Source: Seminavis robusta (taxonomy: Eukaryota > Bacillariophyta > Bacillariophyceae > Naviculales > Naviculaceae). From it: a DNA stretch of 49,124 bases. The DNA lies in contig CAICTM010000772.1 of assembly GCA_903772945.1 (NCBI GenBank), positions 1-49,124 on the forward strand. Reading direction: 5' to 3'. The translations under genes and the position numbers were made by a program. Shown here piece after piece: positions 28,837 to 39,649 of the stretch; positions within the stretch are counted from its first letter, which is position 1; every line of letters starts with the position of its first letter. The notes under the pieces are model-generated. The model saw only the letters and a program-made list of their open reading frames with translations. It was not told the origin of the DNA and ran no database searches.

Positions 28837-29442
28837 ATGAAGACCGCCATCATCGCATCCCTTATCGCCACTGCCGCCGCCTTTGCTCCCGCAAAGAACG
28901 CCGCCAAGACTTCGGTCGCCACCAACATGGCCTTCGAAGACGAACTTGGTGCCCAAGCTCCTCTTGGATTCTTTGATCCCCTCGGTATGGTTGCCGACGG
29001 TGACCAAGAAAAGTTCGACCGTCTCCGTTATGTTGAGATCAAGCACGGACGTATCTGTATGTTGGGAGTTGTTGGATACCTCCTCAATGCCGCCGGAGTC
29101 TACCTTCCCGGTGACATTGACTACTCTGGAACCAAGTTCTCCGACCTCGGATACGGATGGGATGCTTCCTTCGCTGTCCCAGTTGCCGGTGCCCTCCAAG
29201 TCTTGGCCTTCGTTGGTCTTTTGGAGCTTGCTGTCATGAAGGACATTGAAGGAACCGGAAACGAACACGTTGGTGATTTCCGAAATGGAGCCCTTGACTT
29301 CGGCTGGGACTCTTTCGATGAGGAGACCAAGCTTACCAAGCGTGCTCTTGAAATTAACCAAGGACGTGCTGCACAAATGGGTTTGTTGGGACTTATGGTC
29401 CACGACAAGCTCGGAAATGTTGAAAACTTCTTCCCCAACTAA
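28837..29442 (+). CDS. Fucoxanthin chlorophyll a/c-binding protein (light-harvesting, Lhcf type)
   Basis: 201 residues, the usual length for Lhcf proteins. The frame is open from 28768 but the ATG at 28837 begins the signal peptide MKTAIIASLIATAAAFAPAK, whose AFAP carries the conserved Phe at the cleavage site for transport into the four-membrane plastid. The mature protein has three helices. Helix 1 holds the chlorophyll-binding EIKHGRICMLG; helix 2 has PVAGALQVLAFVGLLELAV; helix 3 has EINQGRAAQMGLLGLM. Codon use is strongly biased to C- and A-ending forms (GGA, GCC, CTC), as in highly expressed genes. It harvests blue-green light in the thylakoid membrane. No intron. Confidence 0.97.
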   Translation: MKTAIIASLIATAAAFAPAKNAAKTSVATNMAFEDELGAQAPLGFFDPLGMVADGDQEKFDRLRYVEIKHGRICMLGVVGYLLNAAGVYLPGDIDYSGTKFSDLGYGWDASFAVPVAGALQVLAFVGLLELAVMKDIEGTGNEHVGDFRNGALDFGWDSFDEETKLTKRALEINQGRAAQMGLLGLMVHDKLGNVENFFPN

Positions 29443-30237
29443 GAGTCTACCTGCTCCGTCTTGCATATAGTAGATGTACCAGAACCTTTGGTGCGTCCTT
29501 TGGACCGCCCTTGTTCATGAATGGCATAAGTACTACTACATAGTAAACGTGCTTTTTCTCCGAAAACTTTTGTAGTATAGTTCTTTGCATTGATTTCCTG
29601 TTACCACACGAGCATTACAAGCATTGGCTTTTGAAGTGCTTGAGCTACCCTAACATCGCTGGTGCGCCGCTCTGCAACTTCTTTCACCAAGTGGAACATC
29701 CAGGCTTCATGGCGGTGGGACTACTGGTTGGCTAGGGAATTGCTAGCGAGTGCATTACTTTTCGCTGGACGGAAAGAAGGAAAGTTCCAACAACGACAGT
29801 GGGTGATTCAATCCTATCTGCCGTAGCAAGTCTCTGAGAAGGAACCACCACTTATTGAGTGGCATCGGCAGAAAGAGTTTGCATCAGCAGCCACGATCCC
29901 TGTGCAATGGTGACTACTGGTAACTTGCTTTCTGTCTAAATCTTGTTCGCTACCGTACAATTACGAAGTCACCTTGAAAGGAAAGAAATCGAGTTCAGCA
30001 TTGCTATGAAATATTAAGATTTCTCCTGTTGGGGCGAGATTGGATCCGTCATTCCATAAATCTGCTCTCGTTGATTGCATTGTACCGGTAGTCGATTGCC
30101 TTGTAGTCGCGTGATGAATGACTCCGTCGTTGAGTGACAGTCTTTTGATTCCCCCCATTTCGACTCGACTTTACAGCTTGTGAATATTCCCGACTCCGAC
30201 GAAAGACTGTATGGAGTCGATTGTTGCTTGACCGCAA
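29443..30237. other. Spacer between convergent FCP and four-TM protein genes
   Basis: No gene seen in about 800 bp. A TACCGGTA palindrome lies at 30083-30090. Short minus-strand ORFs (29961-30237) show no protein character. Confidence 0.55.
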
Positions 30238-30924
30238 TTACAAGTTGTCCGAAGAAATGACTTCATCGGTTTCAAAGGTTTGGTTCTTTGGCGTAAGGCA
30301 TGTCTCGTTTCCAGCAGGGCAAAGAGGGACTGCAACGTCTCCGTCTTCTCCATTGTCATTGTCAAGAGCTATGATGATGGTGAGTACAATGACAATCGCC
30401 ACAGATGCAATTGCAGGAAACAATCCAGCAACCCTTGTGCAGTTTGAAACTTGATCCCAGCGTCGGAGAGTAAAAATCAAAGCAGCGGTGGCGATGATGA
30501 GAGACGACGCGCCGAAAGTGAAAATCAGGAGTAGACCATTGGCCAAACCAGCGAAGCCGTCATTTGAGTTCTTGGATACTTGTCGTGGAACGATAAACAA
30601 TGAAAGAACTAGCAAGACGTAGGTGAAGGACAGAATCCAAATGGCTCGTTGACCTTTTCGTCGTGGAGCCATGTCCGCGGCCACTTCGTTTGCAGTGGCG
30701 TCTTTGCTCGTTGGACCACCCACGTGAAGGACTATGCCGCTCACATTGGACCTCCCGGCCTCGACATCGAGACGATTGCTGCTACTTGCTGCTTTGACTG
30801 TGGACGCCATCGTCAACAAAAACAATGCCAAGAGAAGCAACAAAGGAAAGCAATGCTTGTGCTGAAAGCAAAAGCCAGAGTTGAAAAGTGGCCGTTTGAG
30901 GAGGGTTCCGGTTGTTGTCGTCAT
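30238..30924 (-). CDS. Small multi-pass membrane protein, unknown function
   Basis: 228 residues. Four hydrophobic segments: one near 26-40 (PLLLLLALFLLTM, signal or first TM), then ILSFTYVLLVLSLFIV (about 98-113), LLLIFTFGASSLIIATAALIF (about 131-151) and FPAIASVAIVIVLTIIIAL (about 169-187). The C-terminal tail is acidic and has possible N-glycosylation sites (NETC, NQT), suggesting a lumenal or outside end. Translation could also start at a Met near residue 39 (MASTVKAASSSNRLD). No family recognised. Divergent from the LRR gene, with 214 bp between the start codons. Confidence 0.65.
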   Translation of the reverse strand: MTTTTGTLLKRPLFNSGFCFQHKHCFPLLLLLALFLLTMASTVKAASSSNRLDVEAGRSNVSGIVLHVGGPTSKDATANEVAADMAPRRKGQRAIWILSFTYVLLVLSLFIVPRQVSKNSNDGFAGLANGLLLIFTFGASSLIIATAALIFTLRRWDQVSNCTRVAGLFPAIASVAIVIVLTIIIALDNDNGEDGDVAVPLCPAGNETCLTPKNQTFETDEVISSDNL

Positions 30925-31138
30925 TCGTGTCTGTTCTGGAGTAAGGATCGAGGTATATCTCGCCGTGCGCGCAGGAGTTGGATCTTTTTCTCCTCCCTTT
31001 ATAATTTAGCCAAATTTTCGCTGTTTCCTTGCGGGATCCTTGCCAAGACCAGCTCGATCTCAAATCCTCTCACTTACTTCGCGCTCAGTTCATTCGAACA
31101 GACATCAAACGTTCTTGACAACCACTGAATGAATCAAG

Positions 31139-33628
31139 ATGGAGGCTGTAGAAGTTGCGAGTGAATTGACAGCGACGGCTGGCAACACGGATCCCGACTC
31201 GTCGGAAGACAGCACGTCCTGTTACGAGTACGAGGAAGACTACAGGGACGAGCAGGTCGCATCATTTGTTACTTTTCGGTCTCAATCCCTTCAATCCAAA
31301 CCTGGTTCAAAGCCTGATCCTTCCACTTCACACAAAGCTGGAGAGGAGCACAATCGGGAGCAACAACAGGATTTAGCGGAGTTTGCAGAGCTTGCCGTGG
31401 CCAGGATTGTAGCGGACCAACAATCGAGGATAGCAAAAGAAAACCAATCGAGTGCGATAAGTCGAGGTACTCGTGATGTTGACTTCCCGATGGATGAACC
31501 ATCGCGTGCTGCCTCAGAAGACTTCCCGATCGAGGAGCCACCGAGAATATCTCCCGTCCCCATTCGAGCCAAATACTCGTGTGATTCTTCGACCAATGCA
31601 GTGTACTACAATGATCCTCCGGCAACGCTGATCATTCAATCGTTCAAGTCACGTGCAGCACCATTTACTACACCAGATGACCTGAGTGATATCAGTCCTG
31701 TTCTCCAATCCAACTACGCTGACAAGATTACAAGCGTCTCTCCCATAAAGAAGAAGCAAAAGGCCAAGAACAATGACTTAGGGGATAGAGTTGCCTTGGT
31801 GGAGGGAACAGGGAGATCTGAAGATCCGGAAAAAGGTCATGATGAAGTATTCGTCGACTCAGCAGGGAAATGTAAAGGAGGGAAGCACAGGGGGAAATAT
31901 GCAATTCTGATTGCTCTTTTGGCGCTCTTTGTTCTGAGTGCCGCTGCGTACTTGATCATGTATATTCTTGACTATGTACGCAGCAATGATCATCAAAGCG
32001 CAGCTCAAATCAGTATCATCGATGTGATCAAAACAATAGACACGACGACATCAGTGGGTGACTTTGTTGGCTTGAGGCCAACCACAAGCATGGACCCATA
32101 TCAATCAGGCTGTGGGTTTGAGAACTACACCCTTCCACACGTGATAGGCCAGTGCAAATGCGACGGAGAAATTACCATGCTCACCAATGAGGTTCGAGAG
32201 AAATACTATTCCATCAACATGCTGTTTATTTCCTTGAACATTTCGGACGCTTGGGAGCTACCTGAGGAGTCCTGTGATCCGAGAAATCAAGCCATGATCT
32301 GGCTTGCAACTACCTACCCTCGAGACAGAAGCGACTTGATCCAAAAGTACGCGCTAGCTAGCTTCTATGTCCAGATGAGGGGTCAACAATGGGTCGACAA
32401 TGATGGTTGGCTAGAAGATGAAGATACATGCGGCTGGAATGGGATTGAATGCGATGACATGGGATTGGTCAACAAAATTGTTCTTGATGGGAGTGGTCTG
32501 CAAGGCTCTGTAAGTCCTCCGAACTGTTTCTCTCTCTGCAGTGTTGTGGACCTGATGAACTCAAAATCGAGCACGTTCTTTGCGCACAGATATCGCACGA
32601 ACTGTCGTTGCTCAGTGGTCTTGAAAGCTTGTCACTGCGCGGCAATAGCATCTCCGGTACAATACCTTCCGGGCTGTTCTTGATGCCAAAGATTAGGGAG
32701 CTAAAACTTGCGTTCAACGGCATAACTGGAAGCATTCCGCCCGAGATTGCTTCTGCATCTAATCTCGAAGTCTTGCTCGTCGACATGAACGAATTGAAGC
32801 AAGAAGTCCCATCTGAGGTTGGAGGGGCCACTGGACTGATACAGCTCAACCTCGGTTTCAATCAATTTCAGGGCGCTCTTCCCTCCGAACTCTTCCAACT
32901 CTCCAACCTACAAGAGCTGACCTTGGAAGGGAACACAAGAATCACCGGGCGCTTACCATCTACGATCGCCAACCTACAAAGCCTCCAAAAGTTCTCAATA
33001 TCCAACACCAATATGCTCTCGCGTATACCATCGTTGTTGGGGACCCTGACCAATTTGAGAGTCATCAAAATGGCCAACACACAACTGAGTGGGGAACTTC
33101 CCAGGGAAATGCAAACATTGACAAACCTTAATCACGTGGATTTGAGCAATAATAAGTTCCGCCGTAGACTTCCGTCTTTCTTTGGTCAGTTTTCGTCTCT
33201 GAGTAAGTCATTGTGGTGTTTTGATAGTCTCAAAGTGAAGGCGCTCATTCTCAATTTTGACCGACCCTCACTGTTGTTGCCTACCCCGTCCTCCACCCAC
33301 TACTGCATCAGCCTATCTCAGTCTTCACGACTGTCTCTTCAGTGGCACGATTCCTGCCCAACTGGGTAACATTGCTGGTCTCTTCCATTTGTCGCTTCAT
33401 GGCAATAGACTCCATGGCACCGTCCCAAAGGAGCTTGGTCGGCTAAGTTCCTTGGATACGTTAACATTGCAAGACAATCTACTGACGGGAAGGGCTCCAA
33501 GAGAGGTTTGCAATCTGCGTCGGGAAGAGTTGATTGTGTTTACGACGGACTGTAGCGATGGGGCAAGGGGTGTGCTATGTCCGGTACCAAACTGCTGTAC
33601 AGATTGTCTGGCGCGTCCAACGACGTAG
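31139..33628 (+). CDS. Membrane-anchored leucine-rich repeat protein (3 exons)
   Basis: Predicted join: 31139..32509, 32590..33202, 33312..33628, 766 residues; introns of 80 and 109 nt are GT-AG and in phase. The ~250-residue N-terminal part is acidic and disordered, presumably cytosolic. One TM helix follows (YAILIALLALFVLSAAAYLI, about 252-275). After it come a Cys-bearing ectodomain and an LRRNT-like cap with WNGIECDD. Then about ten plant-type LRRs in the L..L.L..N..SG.IP pattern, closing with a Cys-rich end (CPVPNCCTDC). This layout is common in a large diatom family of putative surface receptors or adhesion proteins; there is no kinase. The end may be spliced differently: GTAGGT at 33625 to AG at 33676-33677 replaces the stop with TCIRE and stops at 33693. 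Confidence 0.85.
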
Positions 33629-34116
33629 GTTTGTTTCACCGTTTGAAAGTACCGTCCATCTGCTTGGGTCTCTGCAGGTGCATTCGAGAGTGATGGGCAA
33701 GTGAGAGGCTTCCGGCTCTCCACCATGTCGATGAGGCGACTCGACTCCTCTATTTACCTATGCACTTCTCCTGGGTATTGCATAAGGAACTGGTGTGACA
33801 TGGTTAATTAAAACTCTACTGAATGATGCAGTGCAATTACTCCAACAGAGCTACCTCGTGCGATGGATTGCTAACTATGTGAGGCGACTTGATTACCAAT
33901 AGCTGGGTTGCCAGCGATGCTAGTCCGGCCTCGGTTTGGGTGCTTGGATCTCTGCCACTTTGAAACAACCAACAGAAAACAACAAACCCTTGTGGTCTAG
34001 GTGCTTTGAAAATAAACTTGATTGAATCTTTTGCACAATATTGTAACGCGGACTACTAGCTGGTAATACCAGGGCACTTTATATTGCAGCCATACTCAAT
34101 TAATTGCACTTGCTAG
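33629..34116. other. Spacer between convergent LRR and glycosyltransferase genes
   Basis: Apart from the possible alternative last LRR exon (33678-33693), no gene is visible. CTAGCTAG lies at 34113-34120, against the stop of the minus-strand gene. Confidence 0.55.
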
Positions 34117-35676
34117 CTAGTTATTGAGACTGGCGATGTGGTCCAGCAGAGCTCTTCCATAAGCGTCCTCGTCCCATGCTAGTGCCCGTTGCCGCGCCAG
34201 CTTTCCCACTGCGTCCAGTTTGGCAGTATCACGGAGCGTTGCTACAATCGTTTCCACTGCTTGCTCTGCTATACCATCATCATCATCATCACAATCATTC
34301 ATCGGGACTTGAATGGAGGCTCCATTTCCGACATGAATGGTGGCACCGACATGATTTCCTTCTGCCACAACGGATGGTACTCCAAAGGCAGCTGCCTCCA
34401 TGATGGTCATGCCATAGGCATCGTAGCTGAGTATAATAGAATGTAAACCTTGTTAGAAATAGATGCAACCGAGCAAACAAGGCGATGGAAGATTAGATTC
34501 AAATCAAAAAGGAACTTACGAGCACGGGTGAAAGTTGAGAATGGTACATGCAAACACGGCTGCCAGTGAAGCAGGCGAGAGAAAGGAATCCACAATGACA
34601 CAGCCATCACCACAAACATCCCTGAGCTCCTGCTTGACCAGCGTGGCATAGGTTGGGTCGGAAGCTGCTCCAGCCAAGAGTGGAATCCAGTTTCGATCTT
34701 TCCAGAATGCTCTTGTGGCTTTGAGAAAGTCTACAAACCGTCTTGTATTCTTTTCTGGACTAAGACGGACGACACAGGCAATGAAGCATTTTCTGGGTTG
34801 ATTGTTGTTATTGTTGGTGAATACCTCTTTTGCTTCTGGAGGCAAGTGACTCCAAATAATGGATTGTTGTGTGGTGGTCTGTTTTGCCAGCTTTTCCACG
34901 TCGCCTCGTAATGGCGGCACCAATATTTGTAATTTTTCACGATTGTTGTTGTTGTTGATCATCATCATGTTGGTGAGTGATGCCTTGTCTTTTTCACTGA
35001 GAGCCACGACCAAATCCGCATTTTGCACGGCATTTTTCTCTCTTGTATCATACCACTTTCGTTTGACATTGCACGAGACTCCCGAACTGTAGACTCTGAA
35101 ATTGAGGTAGATCAAGGGTATCCCATTCTGACTGATGCTACTGTCTTGGAAAGGAGTTGACTTCAATGCGTGATGACCAGTCCAATCAATGACGAGAACA
35201 GCCGTATGTGTACTACCAGCAGCAGCTGATGATGATGATGGAGCCAGAGTAGCTTGAGAAGATTCCGACAGAGAGGACCACACGAATTCCTCCCAGGCAG
35301 ACTCATCGTCCAAGCGACGCCATTTATCAGCAGTGGAAATGGTTGTGGACACAATGGTCAATCGCTCCAGTTCTTCCTCGGTCAGATCCGGGACTTGTCC
35401 ATCGTTGTCATTGGTACATGTCGTAGGAGGCCGACAACACCAAACGGTGACATGACAGCCCCTTCGAACCAGTGATTTCACCAGAGAAATTGCCAAGATG
35501 CCGTTGCCACTGAACGTAGAGAACGTGAACTCATATGTAATGAGAATTATCCTTGTCGGTGGTGATAGTTCGGAAGCATTGTCATTATTAGAAGTAGCAG
35601 TCGCCATGGTGGCATGTGGTTGCCAATGATCGACTTGCTGTCGCTTCGTCGAAAAGCCTCCGCGAAAAAGATCCAA
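34117..35676 (-). CDS. GT-B fold glycosyltransferase, family 4-like (2 exons)
   Basis: Predicted join (minus): 35676..34520, 34426..34117; intron 93 nt, GTAAGT donor; 488 residues (465 if the ATG at 35607, MATATSN, is used). The N-terminal Rossmann domain has RIILITYEFTFSTFSGNGIL, the glycine-rich acceptor-side loop. The C-terminal half has IACVVRLSPEKNTRRFVDFL, the sugar-nucleotide domain entry of GT4 enzymes. The donor-site motif across the exon junction is DAYGMTIMEA, an EX7E motif with the first Glu replaced by Asp. A poly-Asp loop follows near the C-terminus. No signal peptide or TM segment is visible, so it may be cytosolic. Probable retaining transferase; sugar and acceptor unknown. 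Confidence 0.85.
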
Positions 35677-35934
35677 AGCGAAAGATACGTTTTTAGACCC
35701 GTTGAGTCCACGGGACTCACCGCATCCTCGCCAAAGATTTTCAAGGCGCTTCGTTCATTCCGACAACGACTTGACTTCGCAGGTCCACCGGTACAATCAT
35801 CTTGGTGTCACAATAATCTTCTGCTCCTGTTGACTATTTGAACACTGCAAAAGACTCATTGCAGTTTTCTATCTTCGCTGAAACCCTCTTTCATTCATCA
35901 AAGAGATCGATCAGTTCTGCCATACAAGAGTATC

Positions 35935-37008
35935 ATGAGCATGGACTTGACAGAACAAGAGACTGAATGGGCTCATGCCATCAAGGAGGCTCTCGCCAGT
36001 AAAGATTCGGAACTTGCCAATAAGATTACTGATTTTGAATACGCTCACCATGCCATTATTGCCAAGGAAAAAGTGGACCGGGCATTGAAGCGCATTCAGC
36101 GGTTGGACACATTCCGCCAAGAACATGACATTCCACCCGCGACGGAAATCCACGCCGAAGACGCCTTGCAAATGATACAGAGATTCTCGGCCATTTGTCC
36201 CGGTATCTACATGGCCTTTGGAAAACACAGTACTATTAATAGTACAAGCACGGAGGGAGACGGCGATGCCAAAGAGGAAAGTCATTATGTGTCCACCTGG
36301 GACTATTCGGCGTTTCTACCGGTCAACATTGCTACGCCTGAAGATTGGAAGACTTGCGTGGCTTCCTTCTACTATTTGTTGGATGCCTGTCACCCAGATA
36401 TTACTGCCATGAGAAATGGATTGGTCATGCTCACCGAAGCACAAGGCCTGGGATGGAAAAATTTTAGTTTAGAAATGGAAAAACGGGCAGCTCATCTTTA
36501 TCAAGATGCCTATCCCGTCAGATACCAAGCCATGATTATGCTGCATCCTCCAAAGATATTCGAGGCAATGGTAAGATATATCAATCATCACTCCCCGTGT
36601 GACGTGATCATTCACCATCATCACAACCTTGACAAATCTCAAAAGCCAATCTGCTTGCGCTTTTTTCTTCGCTTTCTTCTTCACCGATACACTATGGTTT
36701 GTAACTCGCATCACTTCCAACACTGTATATAGTACGCCCTGGTCAAGCCATTCCTCAACAAAAAGATCAAGGATTGCATCCAACTCAGTGGAAACCTAGA
36801 ACAAGTTCAGGCCAAGTTCACCAAGGAGGTTCTACCAACGACAATGGGCGGGACACAAACACAGGAAGATATGGAACAAGCCATGCTAGAAGCACTCAAA
36901 ACAAGATATGCAAACATGGCGTCCTTCAAACTACCTGAAAAAGGACACAAGGGACCTGCGCCTCTCGTACCGACAACCAACGAATATGAAGATGAAGTCG
37001 AGACCTAG
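35935..37008 (+). CDS. CRAL-TRIO (Sec14-like) lipid-binding protein (2 exons)
   Basis: Predicted join: 35935..36570, 36733..37008; intron 162 nt with GTAAGA donor and TATATAG acceptor; 303 residues. The first ~100 residues are helical. The CRAL-TRIO lipid pocket follows: GLVMLTEAQGLGWKNFSLEM, then AYPVRYQAMIMLHPPKIFEAM, continued in exon 2 by YALVKPFLNKKIKDCIQL. The order of gate strand, YP motif and PFL/K helix matches Sec14-type proteins. It likely binds or transfers a small hydrophobic ligand (phosphoinositide or similar). A second in-frame Met lies two codons in. Confidence 0.85.
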
Positions 37009-37578
37009 TTAGCTAGTTAGCGAGCTAGCGAGCTTTAGTTTTTTGACGTTGCACAAGAGGTGAGAGCTCGCTGCCCCTGACATGGAAATCAAAAGTGACA
37101 TCTTTCGGGCTGGATCTGATTTGATTCAATCTGCAAAACTGGCACAGGCTCGAGAGGTTTGCAAAGAGCAATCCACATTGGTCGAGCCGACCGTATGTAC
37201 CTGGCACTCATGAGCTCTCTGATTGATGTTGCTTCTTGTCAGACTGTGGATACTCTTTTTGTCACATTAAAAAGATTCCATTAGTTCATTTTCGTGATGT
37301 CTGTAGTTGCCAGCTCTGTATATAGCTGTCAGATTGGTCACTTTGATGGTTCGTGGCCTTTGTACAGTATAATTGATACTGTGGTCGTTCACTCCGATCC
37401 TACCAGGGCGACGCGAAACGAAGGGCCGCCGAGAGCCCTTGGCATGGAACCTAATGGGTCTCAAAACTTTCAAAGCATCCAAAGAAAGACGTGAAGAAGC
37501 CGATGGTGCTTGATCATAGCCCATCTATTGGATTTGTTCGTTTGAACGTGTAGAGAGCGTCCACCACAACCGGATTCA
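37009..37578. other. Spacer between two convergent genes
   Basis: Begins with a short TTAGCTAG / GCGAGCTAGCGAGC repeat (37009-37033). Nothing else gene-like. Confidence 0.55.
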
Positions 37579-39321
37579 TCATCTCTTCCTCGAGAACCGT
37601 CCGGTATTCCCAGAGACACCGCTACGACCTTTCCCAGCATTCCGCCCTTGATCCAGTTTATTATTGTCAACAGTTGCTGGCAGCAACTTTCCCAGCATCT
37701 GAGGTATGGAACGGGCGGTTTTAATCACTACCTTTCGGGCGTATGAATCTGGGCTGAAGTATCCTTTGAGCCTTTCCTTTAGAAACGAGATTGGATCCAT
37801 GCTGAAGCGAAGCACTTTCCAGACACCCCCAATGTTTGTAATGTAGTTCATTTGGACAGCCACTCCCCACATGGCAATACCCCACGGAATTAACACTGGA
37901 CGAAAGGCTTTGCGGAATCGCATGGCAAGCTCATTGCACTTTTGAACCACAGGGTTTGCCGCGAGGATATCCTTCACTTTGTTCATTGGGGCCGTGGCCT
38001 TTTTCCAAACCCGGCGAATTGTGGTGATAACCCGACGAACCAGACTTTTTGTGGCTTTTGGATACAGTACATTGTTCCAGAAGCCTTTGAGCCATCGTTT
38101 CCACACTGCTCGAGCGGGCCGTAGGAGTAGTTTCAAAAGCCTCCCCACCAAGTGGACGGTCGGTAGAAGAAAATGTGCAGTTGTTTCCAACATGTAGATG
38201 TAGTTGCCCCGCACTTCGGCACGGACGCTGTCATAGACGAGGATTCCACCACCCAAACAGGAAGATGCCAATGGAATTGGTACCTGTAGATACTTCACAT
38301 ACGACATGTGCACAGCTACAGCTGCCAGGACTGCAGCGAAGGGTGCCTGGATGTCACTGCCTTGCTGAGCAGATGATGGATCAGCAGCTAACCATTCCTC
38401 GACGACCACACTCCAGAAAGGCAACAGAGCGATACCAAACAAGGCATGAGGCACGCAATTCAGTACTCTGGAATTTTTCTTTGGCTGAGCATACTTGAAG
38501 AATGAACTTGCCACAAGAAGGGAAAGTACGTCGTGGGACCAGGGAGAATGAAACAAATCCGTGTTGGCATCCAAAAAATGCCACACAAATTGTCCCATTT
38601 GCAACGCCAATGCCCCGCCCCTTCCTCCATTTTCTGGTGATGCCAACCAGGGATGAACCTGGCCACGAAAGGTCACCCAAATGCCCAGCAATAATCCTAG
38701 ATGATCTCTGATGGAATGGCGGAATCGCTCCCATCCCACTCGCTGCTGAAAGAAGTCCTTCAGGAGTCGTTTCTTGAATTCTCGCTGCATGGTTTGTACT
38801 TCTTTGAAAAAGTCCTCTCCAATTTGTTGCACGTCACTTTGAAATTGCTCTCCAAAATTTTGTATTTCCTGAAATATGTTGGTGGGTGCGGGTGGAAGAA
38901 TCGACTTGACTCCTTCCTTGAAATGTTCGGCATGTTCCTGAACATCTTCTTTGAACTGCTCGGCATGCTCGTGGACCTTTTCCCGTACAATTTGGGCATC
39001 CTTATGGAACTGTTCGGTATGCTCATGGACCTTATCTCGTATCACTTGAGTATCTTTATGGAACTGATCGGCATGTTCATGGACCTTATCCCGTATCACT
39101 TGAGTATCCTTATGGAACTGATCGGCGTGTTCCTGTACCTTTTCCTGCAGTTGTTCCTTGGTCAAAGGTTTCCAACGAGACGGCGGTTCTTCAGTTTCGT
39201 TCTCATCGCTGCTGTCTTGCTTCTTCGCATGGACTGTTGGAAAACTGCCCAACAGGAAAATCACAAGAAGCAGAAAGCAACATGTGGCACAACGACCTTT
39301 CATGATCGAGTGCAGCCGCAT
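37579..39321 (-). CDS. Secretory membrane protein with 18- and 11-residue amphipathic repeats
   Basis: 580 residues (574 from the next ATG, MKGRCATCC). A cleavable signal peptide is clear (CFLLLVIFLLGSFPTVHA). Residues about 55-140 are helical repeats: three units of 18 residues starting EHADQFHKDTQVIRDKVH, then two of 11 (EHAEQFKEDVQ, EHAEHFKEGVK). Periods of 18 and 11 place like residues on one face of an alpha helix, as in apolipoprotein- and LEA-like membrane-binding helices. The rest has several hydrophobic segments (VLNCVPHALFGIALLPFW, AAVLAAVAVHMSYVKYLQ, LIPWGIAMWGVAVQMNYI) and two Lys/Arg-rich stretches (about 400-445). No family recognised. Confidence 0.72.
   Translation of the reverse strand: MRLHSIMKGRCATCCFLLLVIFLLGSFPTVHAKKQDSSDENETEEPPSRWKPLTKEQLQEKVQEHADQFHKDTQVIRDKVHEHADQFHKDTQVIRDKVHEHTEQFHKDAQIVREKVHEHAEQFKEDVQEHAEHFKEGVKSILPPAPTNIFQEIQNFGEQFQSDVQQIGEDFFKEVQTMQREFKKRLLKDFFQQRVGWERFRHSIRDHLGLLLGIWVTFRGQVHPWLASPENGGRGGALALQMGQFVWHFLDANTDLFHSPWSHDVLSLLVASSFFKYAQPKKNSRVLNCVPHALFGIALLPFWSVVVEEWLAADPSSAQQGSDIQAPFAAVLAAVAVHMSYVKYLQVPIPLASSCLGGGILVYDSVRAEVRGNYIYMLETTAHFLLPTVHLVGRLLKLLLRPARAVWKRWLKGFWNNVLYPKATKSLVRRVITTIRRVWKKATAPMNKVKDILAANPVVQKCNELAMRFRKAFRPVLIPWGIAMWGVAVQMNYITNIGGVWKVLRFSMDPISFLKERLKGYFSPDSYARKVVIKTARSIPQMLGKLLPATVDNNKLDQGRNAGKGRSGVSGNTGRFSRKR
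39002..39127. repeat. 54-bp coding tandem repeat
   Basis: Units start with TTATGGAACTG at 39002, 39056 and 39110, the third partial. The first two differ at only a few positions, so the duplication is fairly young. This encodes the 18-residue repeat of the protein at 37579-39321. Confidence 0.9.
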
Positions 39322-39649
39322 GGTGAGAATGTGAGATGATGCAGATCCAAACGGAAGGTCAAAGATACCGTACTAGTACTGTACTCAAAGATCGCACCCT
39401 AAACGTAAATCGAAGCTCTGCGGTTTTATTTCTCTCTATAGCCACGAACTCGATCGCCGTCCCCACTTCCCACTTCAAGCAAGTTCTCGTCGCCGTGTCC
39501 CCAACCTCGATCATTGTTGTTGTTGTGATCTTTGTCGTTGCTTTCTCTCTCCCTGACCTATCAGTCTGAGAAGTGGTGTTTCCTGGTTGGTCGTCTTGGA
39601 GTTAGGAGAGAAAGTATTGAAGGAAAGACCCTAGTAGCTAGGACGAACA
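39322..39649. other. Divergent promoter region, repeat protein / CXC gene
   Basis: 328 bp between divergent starts; no gene. It contains a GTTGTTGTTGTG run near 39515-39528 and TAGTAGCTAGG just before the CXC start. Confidence 0.5.
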
